A DNA stretch of 64,000 bases from CAXBNB01 sp040151475 (GTDB taxonomy: Bacteria; Bacteroidota; Bacteroidia; Cytophagales; Cyclobacteriaceae): the NCBI RefSeq assembly GCF_040151475.1, contig NZ_JBDKWG010000143.1:1-64000 (forward strand). Direction: 5' to 3'. Positions within the stretch are counted from its first letter, which is position 1, and every line of letters begins with the position of its first letter. Positions 37,277-45,791 of the stretch are shown piece by piece. The translations under genes were made by a program, and so were the position numbers. The notes beneath the pieces are model-generated. The model was not told the DNA's origin and searched no databases. It worked only from the letters and a program-made list of their open reading frames with translations.

Positions 37277-39073
37277 ATGGAAACATTACAAAAAAAATAT
37301 TCAATTAAAGGAGGTGAATTTCTCATCCGTGAAACGAATTGTCAGGATGTATTTATTCCTGAAGAATTCACTGAAGAGCAAAAGATGATGGCAGATGCCA
37401 CTACTGATTTTATAAAAAAAGAAATCTATCCAAACATTGAGAAAATAGAAAAACAAGAAGACAACATCATGCCTCAACTCATGGAAAAGGCTGGTGAACT
37501 GGGTCTTTTGGGTATTTCTGTACCGGAAGAATATGGTGGTCTTGGAATGAATTTCAACACATCAATGCTTATTGCAGATAAAGTAGGATCCACAGGGTCT
37601 TTTTCTACAGCTTATGGTGCCCATACAGGTATAGGAACCCTTCCTATTCTTTATTACGGCACAGAAGAGCAAAAGCAAAAATACCTTCCACTGATTGCTT
37701 CAGGAGAATGGAAATCCTGCTACTGCCTGACAGAACCTGATTCAGGATCGGATGCCAATGCAGGAAAAACCAAAGCAGTACTGACAGAAGACGGTAAGCA
37801 TTATTTGATCACAGGTCAGAAAATGTGGATCTCTAATGGAGGCTTTGCAGACCTGTTAATTGTATTCGCCAAAATAGAAGATGATAAAAAATTGACTGCA
37901 TTTATTGTAGAGAAGACATTCGGTGGAATAACCATGAATGACGAAGAAGTGAAGTTGGGTATCAAAGGATCATCTACCAGGCAGATATTCTTCAACGACA
38001 CCAAAGTGCCTGTTGAAAACATGCTTTCAGAAAGACAAAATGGTTTCAAAATAGCCGTAAACATACTCAACATAGGAAGGATCAAACTGGGTGCAGGTGT
38101 TATCGGTGGCTGTGTAGAAGTAATCAACACCGCCGTAAACTACGCCAATGAGAGAAAACAATTTGGAGTCTCTATCTCAAGTTTTGGTGCTATCAAGCAC
38201 AAGATCGCAGAAATGGCCATCAAAACATTTGTAACGGAATCCACTGCATACAGAGCGGGACAGAATATTGACGACAAGATTGAAGATCTGATTGCAAGTG
38301 GTACTCCTGATGGAGAAGCCAAATTGAAAAGCTTTGAACAATTTGCCATTGAATGTGCCATTATAAAAATACACGGATCGGAAGTACTCGACTATATAGT
38401 AGATGAAGGGGTTCAAATCTATGGTGGCATGGGCTTTTCAGAAGAAGCTCCTATGGCGAGAGCCTATAGAGATGCCAGGATCACCAGAATCTATGAAGGT
38501 ACCAATGAAATCAACAGAATGCTGTTGGTAGGAATGATCCTCAAAAGAGCATTGAAAGGTGAACTGAATATCATGGAGCCTGCTATGGCAGTAGCCAAGG
38601 AATTGACTTCTGTTCCCTCTTTTGAATCAGTGGACTTGTCACAACCATTTGCTGAAGAAAAAGAAGTACTCAAGAAACTGAAAAAAGCGGTATTGATGGT
38701 AGCCGGTAAAGCTGCCCAGTCTTTCGGTCCTAAACTGGACGATGAGCAGGAAATACTGATGAACATAGCCGACATGCTGATCGAAATATACGCCAGTGAA
38801 TCGGTACTGCTTAGAGCTGAGAAACTGATGCTGACAAAAGGAGAAGAAGCTTGTAAGCTTCAAATCAATGCAGCCAAAGTTTACCTCAACGATGCAGTAG
38901 ATAAAATCAATAAAGCAGGAAAAGAAGCCATCTGTTCATTCACCACAGGAGACGAACAAAAAGTAATGCTCATGGGAATGAAAAGATATACGAAAATAAG
39001 CACTGTTAACCCAAAGCAGCTTAGGAGAGAAATTGCAGATGCAATAATCTCCAAAAATCAATATGTGTTTTAA
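37277..39073 (+). CDS. Acyl-CoA dehydrogenase
   Basis: A 598-residue flavoenzyme that oxidises acyl-CoA at the first step of fatty-acid beta-oxidation. The FAD/substrate signature CYCLTEPDSGSDANAGK is at about residues 150-166, with the later QIYGGMGFSEEAPMARAYRD and the catalytic-loop segment RITRIYEGTNEINRM (about 405-419; Glu in YEGTNE). The C-terminal 170 residues form the extra helical domain seen in the larger, 600-residue bacterial acyl-CoA dehydrogenases. Control by the palindromic operator suggests induction by fatty acids or acyl-CoA. It is monocistronic, followed by a strong terminator. Confidence 0.93.
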   Translation: METLQKKYSIKGGEFLIRETNCQDVFIPEEFTEEQKMMADATTDFIKKEIYPNIEKIEKQEDNIMPQLMEKAGELGLLGISVPEEYGGLGMNFNTSMLIADKVGSTGSFSTAYGAHTGIGTLPILYYGTEEQKQKYLPLIASGEWKSCYCLTEPDSGSDANAGKTKAVLTEDGKHYLITGQKMWISNGGFADLLIVFAKIEDDKKLTAFIVEKTFGGITMNDEEVKLGIKGSSTRQIFFNDTKVPVENMLSERQNGFKIAVNILNIGRIKLGAGVIGGCVEVINTAVNYANERKQFGVSISSFGAIKHKIAEMAIKTFVTESTAYRAGQNIDDKIEDLIASGTPDGEAKLKSFEQFAIECAIIKIHGSEVLDYIVDEGVQIYGGMGFSEEAPMARAYRDARITRIYEGTNEINRMLLVGMILKRALKGELNIMEPAMAVAKELTSVPSFESVDLSQPFAEEKEVLKKLKKAVLMVAGKAAQSFGPKLDDEQEILMNIADMLIEIYASESVLLRAEKLMLTKGEEACKLQINAAKVYLNDAVDKINKAGKEAICSFTTGDEQKVMLMGMKRYTKISTVNPKQLRREIADAIISKNQYVF

Positions 39074-39099
39074 TTAATACGTATTGCGATTCTACTTAT

Positions 39100-39134
39100 A
39101 AAGCCGTCCCGATATTTTCGAGACGGCTTTTTTT
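39100..39134. terminator. Intrinsic terminator after the acyl-CoA dehydrogenase gene
   Basis: A hairpin with arms AAGCCGTC and GACGGCTT around an A/T loop (39101-39129) is followed by a run of T. It is 27 bp past the stop codon. Confidence 0.85.
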
Positions 39135-39236
39135 CTGCTATTATCCCCATAACTCTGAATAAATATCAAACAGATAGACTGATATATATCAACCCATGAG
39201 GTAACAAAAGTCACCGAATAGGTATATTGTATCTGC

Positions 39237-39244
39237 TACCTTTG
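39237..39244 (+). promoter_or_regulatory. -7 promoter box of the SQR-like gene
   Basis: TACCTTTG (TAnnTTTG) lies 22 bp before the start codon. A TTTG at the normal -33 distance is not obvious, so only the -7 part is supported. Confidence 0.4.
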
Positions 39245-39266
39245 ATTCATACCAAAAACAAATACG

Positions 39267-40727
39267 ATGGCAAAAGTAGTCATATTAGGCGCAGGGGTTT
39301 CCGGGCATACAGCCGCATTGACCTTGAGACGGAAACTGTCAAACAAACACGAAGTGGTAGTTGTTAGCCCAAACAGCAAATATCAATGGATGCCGTCAAA
39401 TATCTGGGTGGGTATTGGAAGGATGAAATCCAAACAGGTAACCTTCTCGCTGGCTCCTGTGTACAAACGCAAGAGAATCAGTTTTCATCAGGCCAAAGCA
39501 GTTTCTATACATCCGGAAGGCAACATCAAAGAAGCCAAACCTTATGTTACCATTGATTATACCGATCCTGAAAAACAAGGGGTACAAGAAACAATCACTT
39601 ATGATTATCTGGTCAATGCAACTGGCCCCAAATTGAATTTTGAGGCAACAGAGGGGCTTTCCCCGGAAGTCGGACACTGCAACTCAGTTTGTACTTTTGG
39701 CCATGCCGAAAATACGTGGAACAACCTGCAGGCTGTAATAAAAAAAATGGAAGCCGGGCAAAAACAAACTCTTGTGGTTGGAACAGGCCATGCTATGGCC
39801 ACCTGCCAGGGAGCCGCTTTTGAATACGTATTAAATATCGCTTTTGAAATAAAAAAACGAAATCTGGAAGAACAGGCAGAATTGATCTGGATCACCAATG
39901 AATATGAAGTTGGTGACTTTGGAATGGGTGGAGCATATGTACAACGCAATGGATACATCACTTCTACCACGGTATTTGCGGAATCTATACTGGCAGAATA
40001 CGGTATCCGGTGGATCAAACGTGCCGGAGTTCAAAAACTAGATGGCAAGAAAATATATTATGAAAACCTGGATGGAGAAAGCCTGGAACTCCCCTACGAC
40101 TTTTCAATGCTGATACCTTCATTTTCCGGAGTAGGGTTAAAAACATATGACAAAAACGGACTAGACATTACAGATACCGTATTTGCAGCCAATGGGTTTA
40201 TGAAGGTAGATGCTGACTATACAGCAAAGCCTTATGAAGAATGGGACGCAGAAGACTGGCCATCTGTATATCAAAATCCTACTTACGACAATATGTATGC
40301 TGCAGGTATTGCTTTTGCTCCGCCTCACGCTATTTCAAAGCCAATGAAATCCAAAACAGGAAAAATGATTTCGCCAACACCTCCCAGAACGGGTATGCCA
40401 TCTGGGGTTATAGGCAAAGTTGTAGCACTGAATATAGCCGAAAAGATAAAGAAGGGGATTTCTACCAACAACCACAGAGCCTCTATGGCCAAAATGGGTG
40501 CAGCATGCGTGGTTTCAGCAGGCTTTGGCATGACAAAGGGTATGGCAGCCACTATGACGGTTTTCCCAATAGTGCAAGACTGGAAAAAATACCCACGCTG
40601 GGGAAGAAACCTGAGTTATACCGTTGGTGAAGCCGGGCTTGCAGGCCATTGGATCAAAGTTATGTTACATTATCTTTTTCTATACAAAGCCAAAGCACGT
40701 CCGTTTTGGTGGTTAATCCCTGAATGA
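39267..40727 (+). CDS. Sulfide:quinone oxidoreductase-like flavoprotein
   Basis: A 486-residue NAD(P)/FAD-type disulfide-family oxidoreductase. The N-terminal FAD motif is VVILGAGVSGHTAAL (residues 4-18), and the second dinucleotide fold is at about 168-190 (TLVVGTGHAMATCQGAAFE). Cysteines Cys138, Cys142 and Cys180 are candidates for the redox pair, and a C-terminal ATG-type FAD loop reads MYAAGIAFAPPHAISKP (about 346-362). The overall layout fits sulfide:quinone reductases, which oxidise sulfide to polysulfide and reduce membrane quinone, although no single motif proves the substrate. The last 30 residues (HWIKVMLHYLFLYKAKARP) look membrane-associated. It is followed one base after its stop by a 52-residue gene. 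Confidence 0.8.
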   Translation: MAKVVILGAGVSGHTAALTLRRKLSNKHEVVVVSPNSKYQWMPSNIWVGIGRMKSKQVTFSLAPVYKRKRISFHQAKAVSIHPEGNIKEAKPYVTIDYTDPEKQGVQETITYDYLVNATGPKLNFEATEGLSPEVGHCNSVCTFGHAENTWNNLQAVIKKMEAGQKQTLVVGTGHAMATCQGAAFEYVLNIAFEIKKRNLEEQAELIWITNEYEVGDFGMGGAYVQRNGYITSTTVFAESILAEYGIRWIKRAGVQKLDGKKIYYENLDGESLELPYDFSMLIPSFSGVGLKTYDKNGLDITDTVFAANGFMKVDADYTAKPYEEWDAEDWPSVYQNPTYDNMYAAGIAFAPPHAISKPMKSKTGKMISPTPPRTGMPSGVIGKVVALNIAEKIKKGISTNNHRASMAKMGAACVVSAGFGMTKGMAATMTVFPIVQDWKKYPRWGRNLSYTVGEAGLAGHWIKVMLHYLFLYKAKARPFWWLIPE

Positions 40728-40728
40728 C

Positions 40729-40887
40729 ATGAACGCTAAAAAATTTATCCCTTATTCTGAAGTAAGCTTTGCTACTGTACCCGGTAAAAGCACACGTTTC
40801 TGGCGAAATTTCTGGCCCTGGCAAATTATACGGTTCATCGTATTGAACCTGAAAATGATGCGTATAGTTGTGGGTGGGCATTCTTAA
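40729..40887 (+). CDS. 52-residue protein encoded directly after the SQR-like gene
   Basis: A small gene of 52 codons starting at ATG 40729, one base after the TGA of the SQR-like gene. The product begins MNAKKFIPYSEVSFATVPGK and has a Trp-rich amphipathic or membrane-proximal middle (RFWRNFWPWQIIRFIVLNLK) and ends IVVGGHS. The single-base spacing and the sensible composition argue for a real, coupled gene. The function is unknown; a membrane-binding accessory of the flavoprotein is a reasonable guess. Confidence 0.65.
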   Translation: MNAKKFIPYSEVSFATVPGKSTRFWRNFWPWQIIRFIVLNLKMMRIVVGGHS

Positions 40888-40952
40888 AATCTAGTTAATA
40901 CAAATACACTTATATATTAGAAATACTGAATGCAGCAACACTCACCTAATAT

Positions 40953-40970
40953 TACGTCAGTACTGACGTA
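40953..40970. promoter_or_regulatory. 18-bp perfect palindrome
   Basis: TACGTCAGTACTGACGTA is a perfect inverted repeat in the gap between the SQR gene pair and the accessory island. It has operator form, but lies downstream of genes on both sides (convergent ends), so it is not placed to control either. It may be a remnant of an insertion end or a recombinase site. Confidence 0.5.
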
Positions 40971-41100
40971 GTATAACGAAGATTAGAAATTTCATTAGTA
41001 TGAGACAAGTATTTAAAATCTCCAATTTACGTAGTGATTTTCGAAGTTTCACCAAGCCTACTTCATAATGCTTTAGCAATTTCTTGATTAGGAAGTATTT

Positions 41101-41964
41101 CTAGCTATTGACGGCAAGTCTCAATACCTGAGACAATGAATTTACCACAACTTCAGAGTATATCAAGTTCTCGGGTTGTTCTTCTTGAAATTCAAAGTTG
41201 AATAGGACTGAGTACATTTTTCTTCTTTCTTCTTCGCCGTACACAATACACTCATGCTTAACCAACCTAAAGTGAGAATTTGAGGCTTTTTTAAGCACTA
41301 TTTTGGTCAACCCGATTATTGATAAGTTATCATAGTCAAGGTCATCAATACTTTGATATCTTTTATCAAATTCTTCTTTGAATAGAATAGCACTGGGATC
41401 TTTTAGATTACTTGAAATTGTCTTTTTTAGTAAAGACTTGTATGCTTCTTCGTCATCATCTTCAGTTGATGGCCAAGTCATAAAGAAAGAAAAACTTCTT
41501 TTGTGGACAGCTTGAAATTTAAATATTAGATCTACTTTTTCATCAATCGGAACCTTATTCTTGGAAATATTACCATCGTAATCAAGGTTCACAGCATCTA
41601 CAGGAAAAATCCGTTCACTTCCTCTCATGATGCCTTCGTATTTCTGTCTTAGATGAGAACCGATTTCTTGACTTTCAACCACTGCATTGACAAGTTTAGT
41701 ACTTAGAGTCATAAATATCTTACTTCGTTTTTCAAAGCATACAACCTTTCCTTTGGTAATTGTTAGTGTCCCTGTTTCATTTTCTTCCCAATCAATCAGC
41801 CCATTATTTTTAAAAATATATAAGTCGTGCATTTCTTCGGCTGGAAAAGTGATCACACCAACACCATTATCATGTGAAACACATTCTCTAATAAATTCCA
41901 CCCATTTTTCTCTTATTAAATCTTTGTGCGCTGAGTTGTTTAGATAGGTCGGTGTTGTGCTCAT
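41101..41964 (-). CDS. Unknown island protein with Rossmann/methyltransferase-like pattern
   Basis: A 287-residue protein that I do not recognise by family. Its first half shows a strand order reminiscent of class I methyltransferase folds. A first strand and helix (VGVITFPAEEMHDLYIF, about residues 35-51) are followed by a strand with an acidic-basic end (GKVVCFEKRSKIF, about 72-84), a strand VDAVNLDYDGNI (about 122-133) and a further strand SFSFFMTWP (about 157-165). There is no glycine-rich SAM loop, so any enzymatic role is uncertain. It lies 5 bp after the GHKL ATPase gene and is clearly the third gene of the methyltransferase operon. It could be the effector, a target-recognition subunit or a second, degenerate methyltransferase. 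Confidence 0.6.
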   Translation of the reverse strand: MSTTPTYLNNSAHKDLIREKWVEFIRECVSHDNGVGVITFPAEEMHDLYIFKNNGLIDWEENETGTLTITKGKVVCFEKRSKIFMTLSTKLVNAVVESQEIGSHLRQKYEGIMRGSERIFPVDAVNLDYDGNISKNKVPIDEKVDLIFKFQAVHKRSFSFFMTWPSTEDDDEEAYKSLLKKTISSNLKDPSAILFKEEFDKRYQSIDDLDYDNLSIIGLTKIVLKKASNSHFRLVKHECIVYGEEERRKMYSVLFNFEFQEEQPENLIYSEVVVNSLSQVLRLAVNS

Positions 41965-41969
41965 AAGAG

Positions 41970-43649
41970 TCAGTTCTTAATGTTTTTCCAGTCGTTTACC
42001 TTTTGATAAAAGAGCTTTCTAAGCTTCTGGACATCCCCATCCGCTTCCTTGAACGCACTTTCAAAAATCAAAAAAATGCTTTCTAGATATTCCCAATCCT
42101 TTTTCTTGAATTTTTTAACTATTGACTCATCAACTTCTACAGTTGAAGTCTTAGCTGATGAATCTACAATTCGAATGGGTGCAAATACTTTTTCTTCTTC
42201 AGAAGTATCGCTCTCTTTTGATGATCCTTTTTTTGGTTTTGGAGGGTGTGAAGCTTTTGTATACTCAACTTTAGCTGAGCTCAGTATTTTTCTACCAGCC
42301 TCCTTCTTTGCATTTTTCTTTTCTTCTTCTCTAAAATCTCTTGCCCCCTGATAAAGAGCAAGAGCCATTTTAAACACTTTATCATCCAATAGTCGATGAA
42401 GAAAATTCTGAAGTGCCAAATAATGTTGGTGAGTTACTCTGAATGACTTCCTGTCAATATTCATGGCATCTTCAAGACCCTTTTCGATATATAATTCACC
42501 TGAAACCCAGCTCCTAAAGAGCTGATAAGTATAGTAGGGGAATTTCATGAAGGAATCATCAAACCCGTAATTATCAGAAATAGGAACGTTTTTAATTCTA
42601 ATAGCAACTCCATTATATTCCTTAGGAAAAATTATTCCATGTTGTACATAGAAATATCCTGTCAATTTTATCTCGTCACCATCTTCATTCGGAACTTTGA
42701 TGCTTTCTTTAAATGATAGGTACTGAGAATTTACATCCTTATTTTTTGAAAAGTAAATTGGTTTTTTGAGATATATCCCGTCCAAATCAACTTTAAAATC
42801 AAGTTGTTTATGTCGAGCAACAATGTCATCTATGATTTCATCATTTGCGTTCTCAATTGGCCCTCCATCAATATATTCCACAGGGATATATGATGCCAAG
42901 TCAATAATAAATTGCACATAGGCATTATCCTCGCTGAATGATTTTAGCTTATTACTAGTATGAAACTCTAGCAAGTCCTTCATGCTAGTAAAAAAATTCT
43001 TATCGTAATTTTTGTTTTTTTTCTTAAGTAACTCCGACAAATACTGCTTGTCATCAAGGATATTTTTAACAGATTCCTTAAGTCCTAAAAGACGAATAAT
43101 TGTATAATGTTCGTCAGAATCTTCCGCATCATTAACCAATTCATATTCGCCTTTTATAATCCCCTCTTCTTCACCTTCATCCGGAACAGCTGCATCTTCA
43201 AAATATTTTTTAAAATTTATATTCGCAGTAAACTTAAGTGGCTCACCTTTTTTTGTAGATGTTATCTCCAACTCATGGCAGATTTCATTTACTGCTATAA
43301 AACCAATGCCAATTTTTCCTATCAAAGGTCTTTTGAGCATTTCAGATAGGCTAGAATCGGTTCGCTTTGTTGAATGGCTAATCCATGCAAATTTCTTATC
43401 AAAATCGACAGCATTCATCCCTTTTCCATCATCAATAATTGTTATGCTATCATGAACAGGTTTTACTCTGATAGTCACCACTTTGGCATCTGCGTCATAG
43501 GAATTATTTACAAGCTCCTTAATGCAACTGGCTGGAGAACTATATATCCCTGAACTTAAGTCATTAATTATTTGAGTATGGACTTTGATTCTGCCCTTTT
43601 GAACGACATCCAGTGTAAGGTCTATTTTGTTATCAGTGAGATCACTCAT
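41970..43649 (-). CDS. GHKL/MORC-like ATPase of a restriction-type island
   Basis: A 559-residue protein with an N-terminal Bergerat (HSP90/MutL/MORC) ATP-binding fold. The N-box CIKELVNNSYDADA carries Glu45 and Asn49; DDGKGM (residues 73-78) is the G1 loop and GKIGIGF (111-117) the G2 loop. After the ATPase comes a transducer-like domain, then a C-terminal helical region with a Lys/Ser/Glu-rich linker (about 455-510). Relatives of eukaryotic MORC ATPases are known in bacterial restriction-modification systems, where they are thought to clamp or remodel DNA. It overlaps the upstream methyltransferase gene by 8 bp and is followed by the third gene after 5 bp. Confidence 0.85.
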   Translation of the reverse strand: MSDLTDNKIDLTLDVVQKGRIKVHTQIINDLSSGIYSSPASCIKELVNNSYDADAKVVTIRVKPVHDSITIIDDGKGMNAVDFDKKFAWISHSTKRTDSSLSEMLKRPLIGKIGIGFIAVNEICHELEITSTKKGEPLKFTANINFKKYFEDAAVPDEGEEEGIIKGEYELVNDAEDSDEHYTIIRLLGLKESVKNILDDKQYLSELLKKKNKNYDKNFFTSMKDLLEFHTSNKLKSFSEDNAYVQFIIDLASYIPVEYIDGGPIENANDEIIDDIVARHKQLDFKVDLDGIYLKKPIYFSKNKDVNSQYLSFKESIKVPNEDGDEIKLTGYFYVQHGIIFPKEYNGVAIRIKNVPISDNYGFDDSFMKFPYYTYQLFRSWVSGELYIEKGLEDAMNIDRKSFRVTHQHYLALQNFLHRLLDDKVFKMALALYQGARDFREEEKKNAKKEAGRKILSSAKVEYTKASHPPKPKKGSSKESDTSEEEKVFAPIRIVDSSAKTSTVEVDESIVKKFKKKDWEYLESIFLIFESAFKEADGDVQKLRKLFYQKVNDWKNIKN

Positions 43650-44922
43650 AATCTTTCTCGTCTAATTCAACCTTGATTTCGCTCAAAATCAATTCATTCT
43701 TTATTTTAAGTGATAAATCACGATTTTCTAAAAACCTCTTGTACTTATGTGTTACTTTATTAGTATAAACATAAATATCTTTTTTCGAAATTAACGGCTT
43801 AAATTCTTCTATTTCTGATGTAAGAAAGAATTCAGGTTCTACTCCGAATTTTGACAATGGGGCTTTTTGGATACAGGATTCGATAGATTCAAGTATCGAT
43901 TCATGATCCGAATTTGGAATTAAAAGAATGGCATACTTACATTTTACGATTGCGTTTAATTTTTCTGGTTGGCCATTCGTTTTTTGGACAAAAATTTTCG
44001 AAACAGACTGCTTTAAATCAGTATCTATTTTTTGATAAAGGATTTTTGCAAACTTTAGACATCTCAGGTTTATTATTAAATCCCTGAAGTCTTCTTGTAA
44101 GTATTTGTTCTTCTCTTCTATTTCATATTCTCTCTTCTTGTTGTTACCTGTTTCCTTCAAGTAATTCTCGAACATTTCTATATACTCAGTATTTAACTCA
44201 AAGCCTAAATACTTGCGTTTCATATTGTCAGCTTTTGCTAAGACTGCTCCAGACCCAGAAAAAACATCCAAAACAGTCTCTCCCTCTCTAGTCGTCAACT
44301 TTAAAATTTGCGCAATCATTTCCTCTGGCAAAGGACAGAAATGATCAATATAACCATCACCCCATGATCCTTGTGTTGGAATATCAAAATGCCATATAGC
44401 ATCTGGCGTTTTTCCTTTTGGATTGTAACGTTCAGGATATTTTACCCACCATTTTTTTAAAGATTGAAAATCACGTACCTCATCAACATAAAAATTGTAT
44501 TCTTTAGTTTTTGAAAACATTAAAACATACTCAAACAAATTCCTCATTTGACCTTTGTGAGCCCAGGGGACCGTTCGATCTTTACCCCAGATAATTACTT
44601 CTTGTAATTTCCAACCTACTTGAGTTATTTTGTTTGAAAAATCAAAGGGAAGAGGAACAACTTCTCCATCTCTTCTAAAGGCATCAATTATAACCCATAA
44701 TGTTCCCGTTTCTTTTGTTGCATCATAGACCTTTTTGAAAACTAGCTCTAAATCATTTAAATAATCATCATACTTTTGTCCGTATCCTATTTGATTTTTA
44801 GAACCATAATCTTTTAAGTCAAAATAAGGGGGTGAAGTAATAGTAACATCAACAAGTGGTTCTTTAATTACAGTATCAATTTCCCGAGCATCAATATTAT
44901 GCACTGTATATATATCCTTCAT
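43642..44922 (-). CDS. Beta-class DNA methyltransferase with C-terminal extension
   Basis: About 426 residues. It has the catalytic motif TSPPY (residues 29-33) before the SAM-binding motif VLDVFSGSG (about 217-225). This motif order marks the beta class of amino (N4-cytosine or N6-adenine) DNA methyltransferases; SPPY is most frequent in N4-cytosine enzymes. A further domain of about 165 residues (260-426) follows the catalytic core and has no recognised motif. The ATG at 44922 (MKDIYTVHNIDA) is chosen over an in-frame start at 45120 because the added 66 residues would overlap the divergent glycosylase gene and resemble no methyltransferase N-terminus. It leads the operon with the GHKL ATPase and the 287-residue protein. 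Confidence 0.87.
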   Translation of the reverse strand: MKDIYTVHNIDAREIDTVIKEPLVDVTITSPPYFDLKDYGSKNQIGYGQKYDDYLNDLELVFKKVYDATKETGTLWVIIDAFRRDGEVVPLPFDFSNKITQVGWKLQEVIIWGKDRTVPWAHKGQMRNLFEYVLMFSKTKEYNFYVDEVRDFQSLKKWWVKYPERYNPKGKTPDAIWHFDIPTQGSWGDGYIDHFCPLPEEMIAQILKLTTREGETVLDVFSGSGAVLAKADNMKRKYLGFELNTEYIEMFENYLKETGNNKKREYEIEEKNKYLQEDFRDLIINLRCLKFAKILYQKIDTDLKQSVSKIFVQKTNGQPEKLNAIVKCKYAILLIPNSDHESILESIESCIQKAPLSKFGVEPEFFLTSEIEEFKPLISKKDIYVYTNKVTHKYKRFLENRDLSLKIKNELILSEIKVELDEKDYE

Positions 44923-44961
44923 TCTTTTTTTTACCGCAACAAATTTTGTGCATAAAATTAG

Positions 44962-44969
44962 TACTTTTG
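44962..44969 (+). promoter_or_regulatory. -7 promoter box of the glycosylase gene
   Basis: TACTTTTG (TAnnTTTG) is 30 bp upstream of ATG 44999. It supports translation from 44999 rather than from the TTG/GTG-type in-frame codon at 44948, since the latter would precede the promoter. A TTTTG at 44944-44948 is 13 bp away, shorter than usual for a -33 element. Confidence 0.45.
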
Positions 44970-44998
44970 GCTCAAATGATAGTAGCAAACAGAATTTA

Positions 44999-45727
44999 AT
45001 GAACCAGATTGAACAACACCCGAGATTGAATCTTTCAAATTTGACTTTAATTGAATCAAAGATAATTCTTGGAAGTTTTCCAACTTGGACTTTAACTGGC
45101 TCGGATACTGAAAAAAACAATCAAAAAGAAACTGAAAGAACTGAAAATGGGGACATCCCTTACTTTTATGGCAGTTCATCAAATAGATTCTGGATTTGGT
45201 ACAAAAACTATATTGATCAGAGTATCCCGATAAAAGATATTAGTTCAATTGAAAAGAGTCTCAAAAGGAATGAAATAGGCATCACAGACGTTATTATTTC
45301 TTGTAGTAGAAAAGGGAAATCAGCATTAGATAAACATTTAACAAATCGAACCTACAATTTTACCTTTTTTAAATACCCAAAAAAAGGACAAACTCTTAAA
45401 ATCCTCTGTACTTCAAAAGGGGTTATGAACGACATGTTTCTCAGTCGGAAATTCTTCAACATTCACCCACATTTATCAATCAATCAGAAAGAATCTAACA
45501 ATTTTCAAAAAAAACTAGCACCCAATTTTAATGGTAATTTAGAGTTAGTAAGAATGCCGTTTTATCAAGAAATTGATGTCCACCAAGGAGGGAAAATAAA
45601 ATGTTTTGCCTTACCGTCACCAGGGAGTCCTTTTAGGAGATTGATTGATTTTGGACATGTTGCAGATAGTTCTGATAAGTTTTTGAGTAATTATTTGAAA
45701 ACAGTTTTCGATTGGTTCAATACCTGA
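44999..45727 (+). CDS. Uracil/hypoxanthine-DNA glycosylase-like protein
   Basis: About 242 residues with the uracil-DNA glycosylase superfamily pattern, closest in appearance to the family that includes hypoxanthine-DNA glycosylase. Motif 1 is IILGSFPTW (about residues 22-30). A Phe/Tyr and Asn segment PYFYGSSSNRFW (about 54-65) follows, then GITDVIISCSRKGKSALD (about 94-111). The C-terminal intercalation-loop-like motif is ALPSPGSPFRRL (about 207-218). Between residues 31 and 54 is an unusual Lys/Thr/Glu-rich insert. These enzymes remove deaminated or modified bases. Divergent placement 76 bp from a DNA methyltransferase suggests a link with the modification system. The true base specificity is unknown. 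Confidence 0.78.
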   Translation: MNQIEQHPRLNLSNLTLIESKIILGSFPTWTLTGSDTEKNNQKETERTENGDIPYFYGSSSNRFWIWYKNYIDQSIPIKDISSIEKSLKRNEIGITDVIISCSRKGKSALDKHLTNRTYNFTFFKYPKKGQTLKILCTSKGVMNDMFLSRKFFNIHPHLSINQKESNNFQKKLAPNFNGNLELVRMPFYQEIDVHQGGKIKCFALPSPGSPFRRLIDFGHVADSSDKFLSNYLKTVFDWFNT

Positions 45728-45791
45728 ACTCCAGTAATTTCTTAATTGGTTTTTTATTTGTATTGCATTTACGGTTACAGATAAATTGACC

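Noticed and set aside
40660..40881. 73-codon frame antisense to the end of the SQR-like gene
   Set aside because: It overlaps both the flavoprotein end and the better-supported 52-codon gene, and starts and stops without any context.
44923..45120. N-terminal extension of the DNA methyltransferase to 45120
   Set aside because: It would run through the divergent glycosylase gene and its promoter; the added residues match no methyltransferase sequence.
43642..45727. Classic type II restriction-modification pair
   Set aside because: The divergent protein has glycosylase and not endonuclease motifs, and the remaining genes also lack nuclease motifs.
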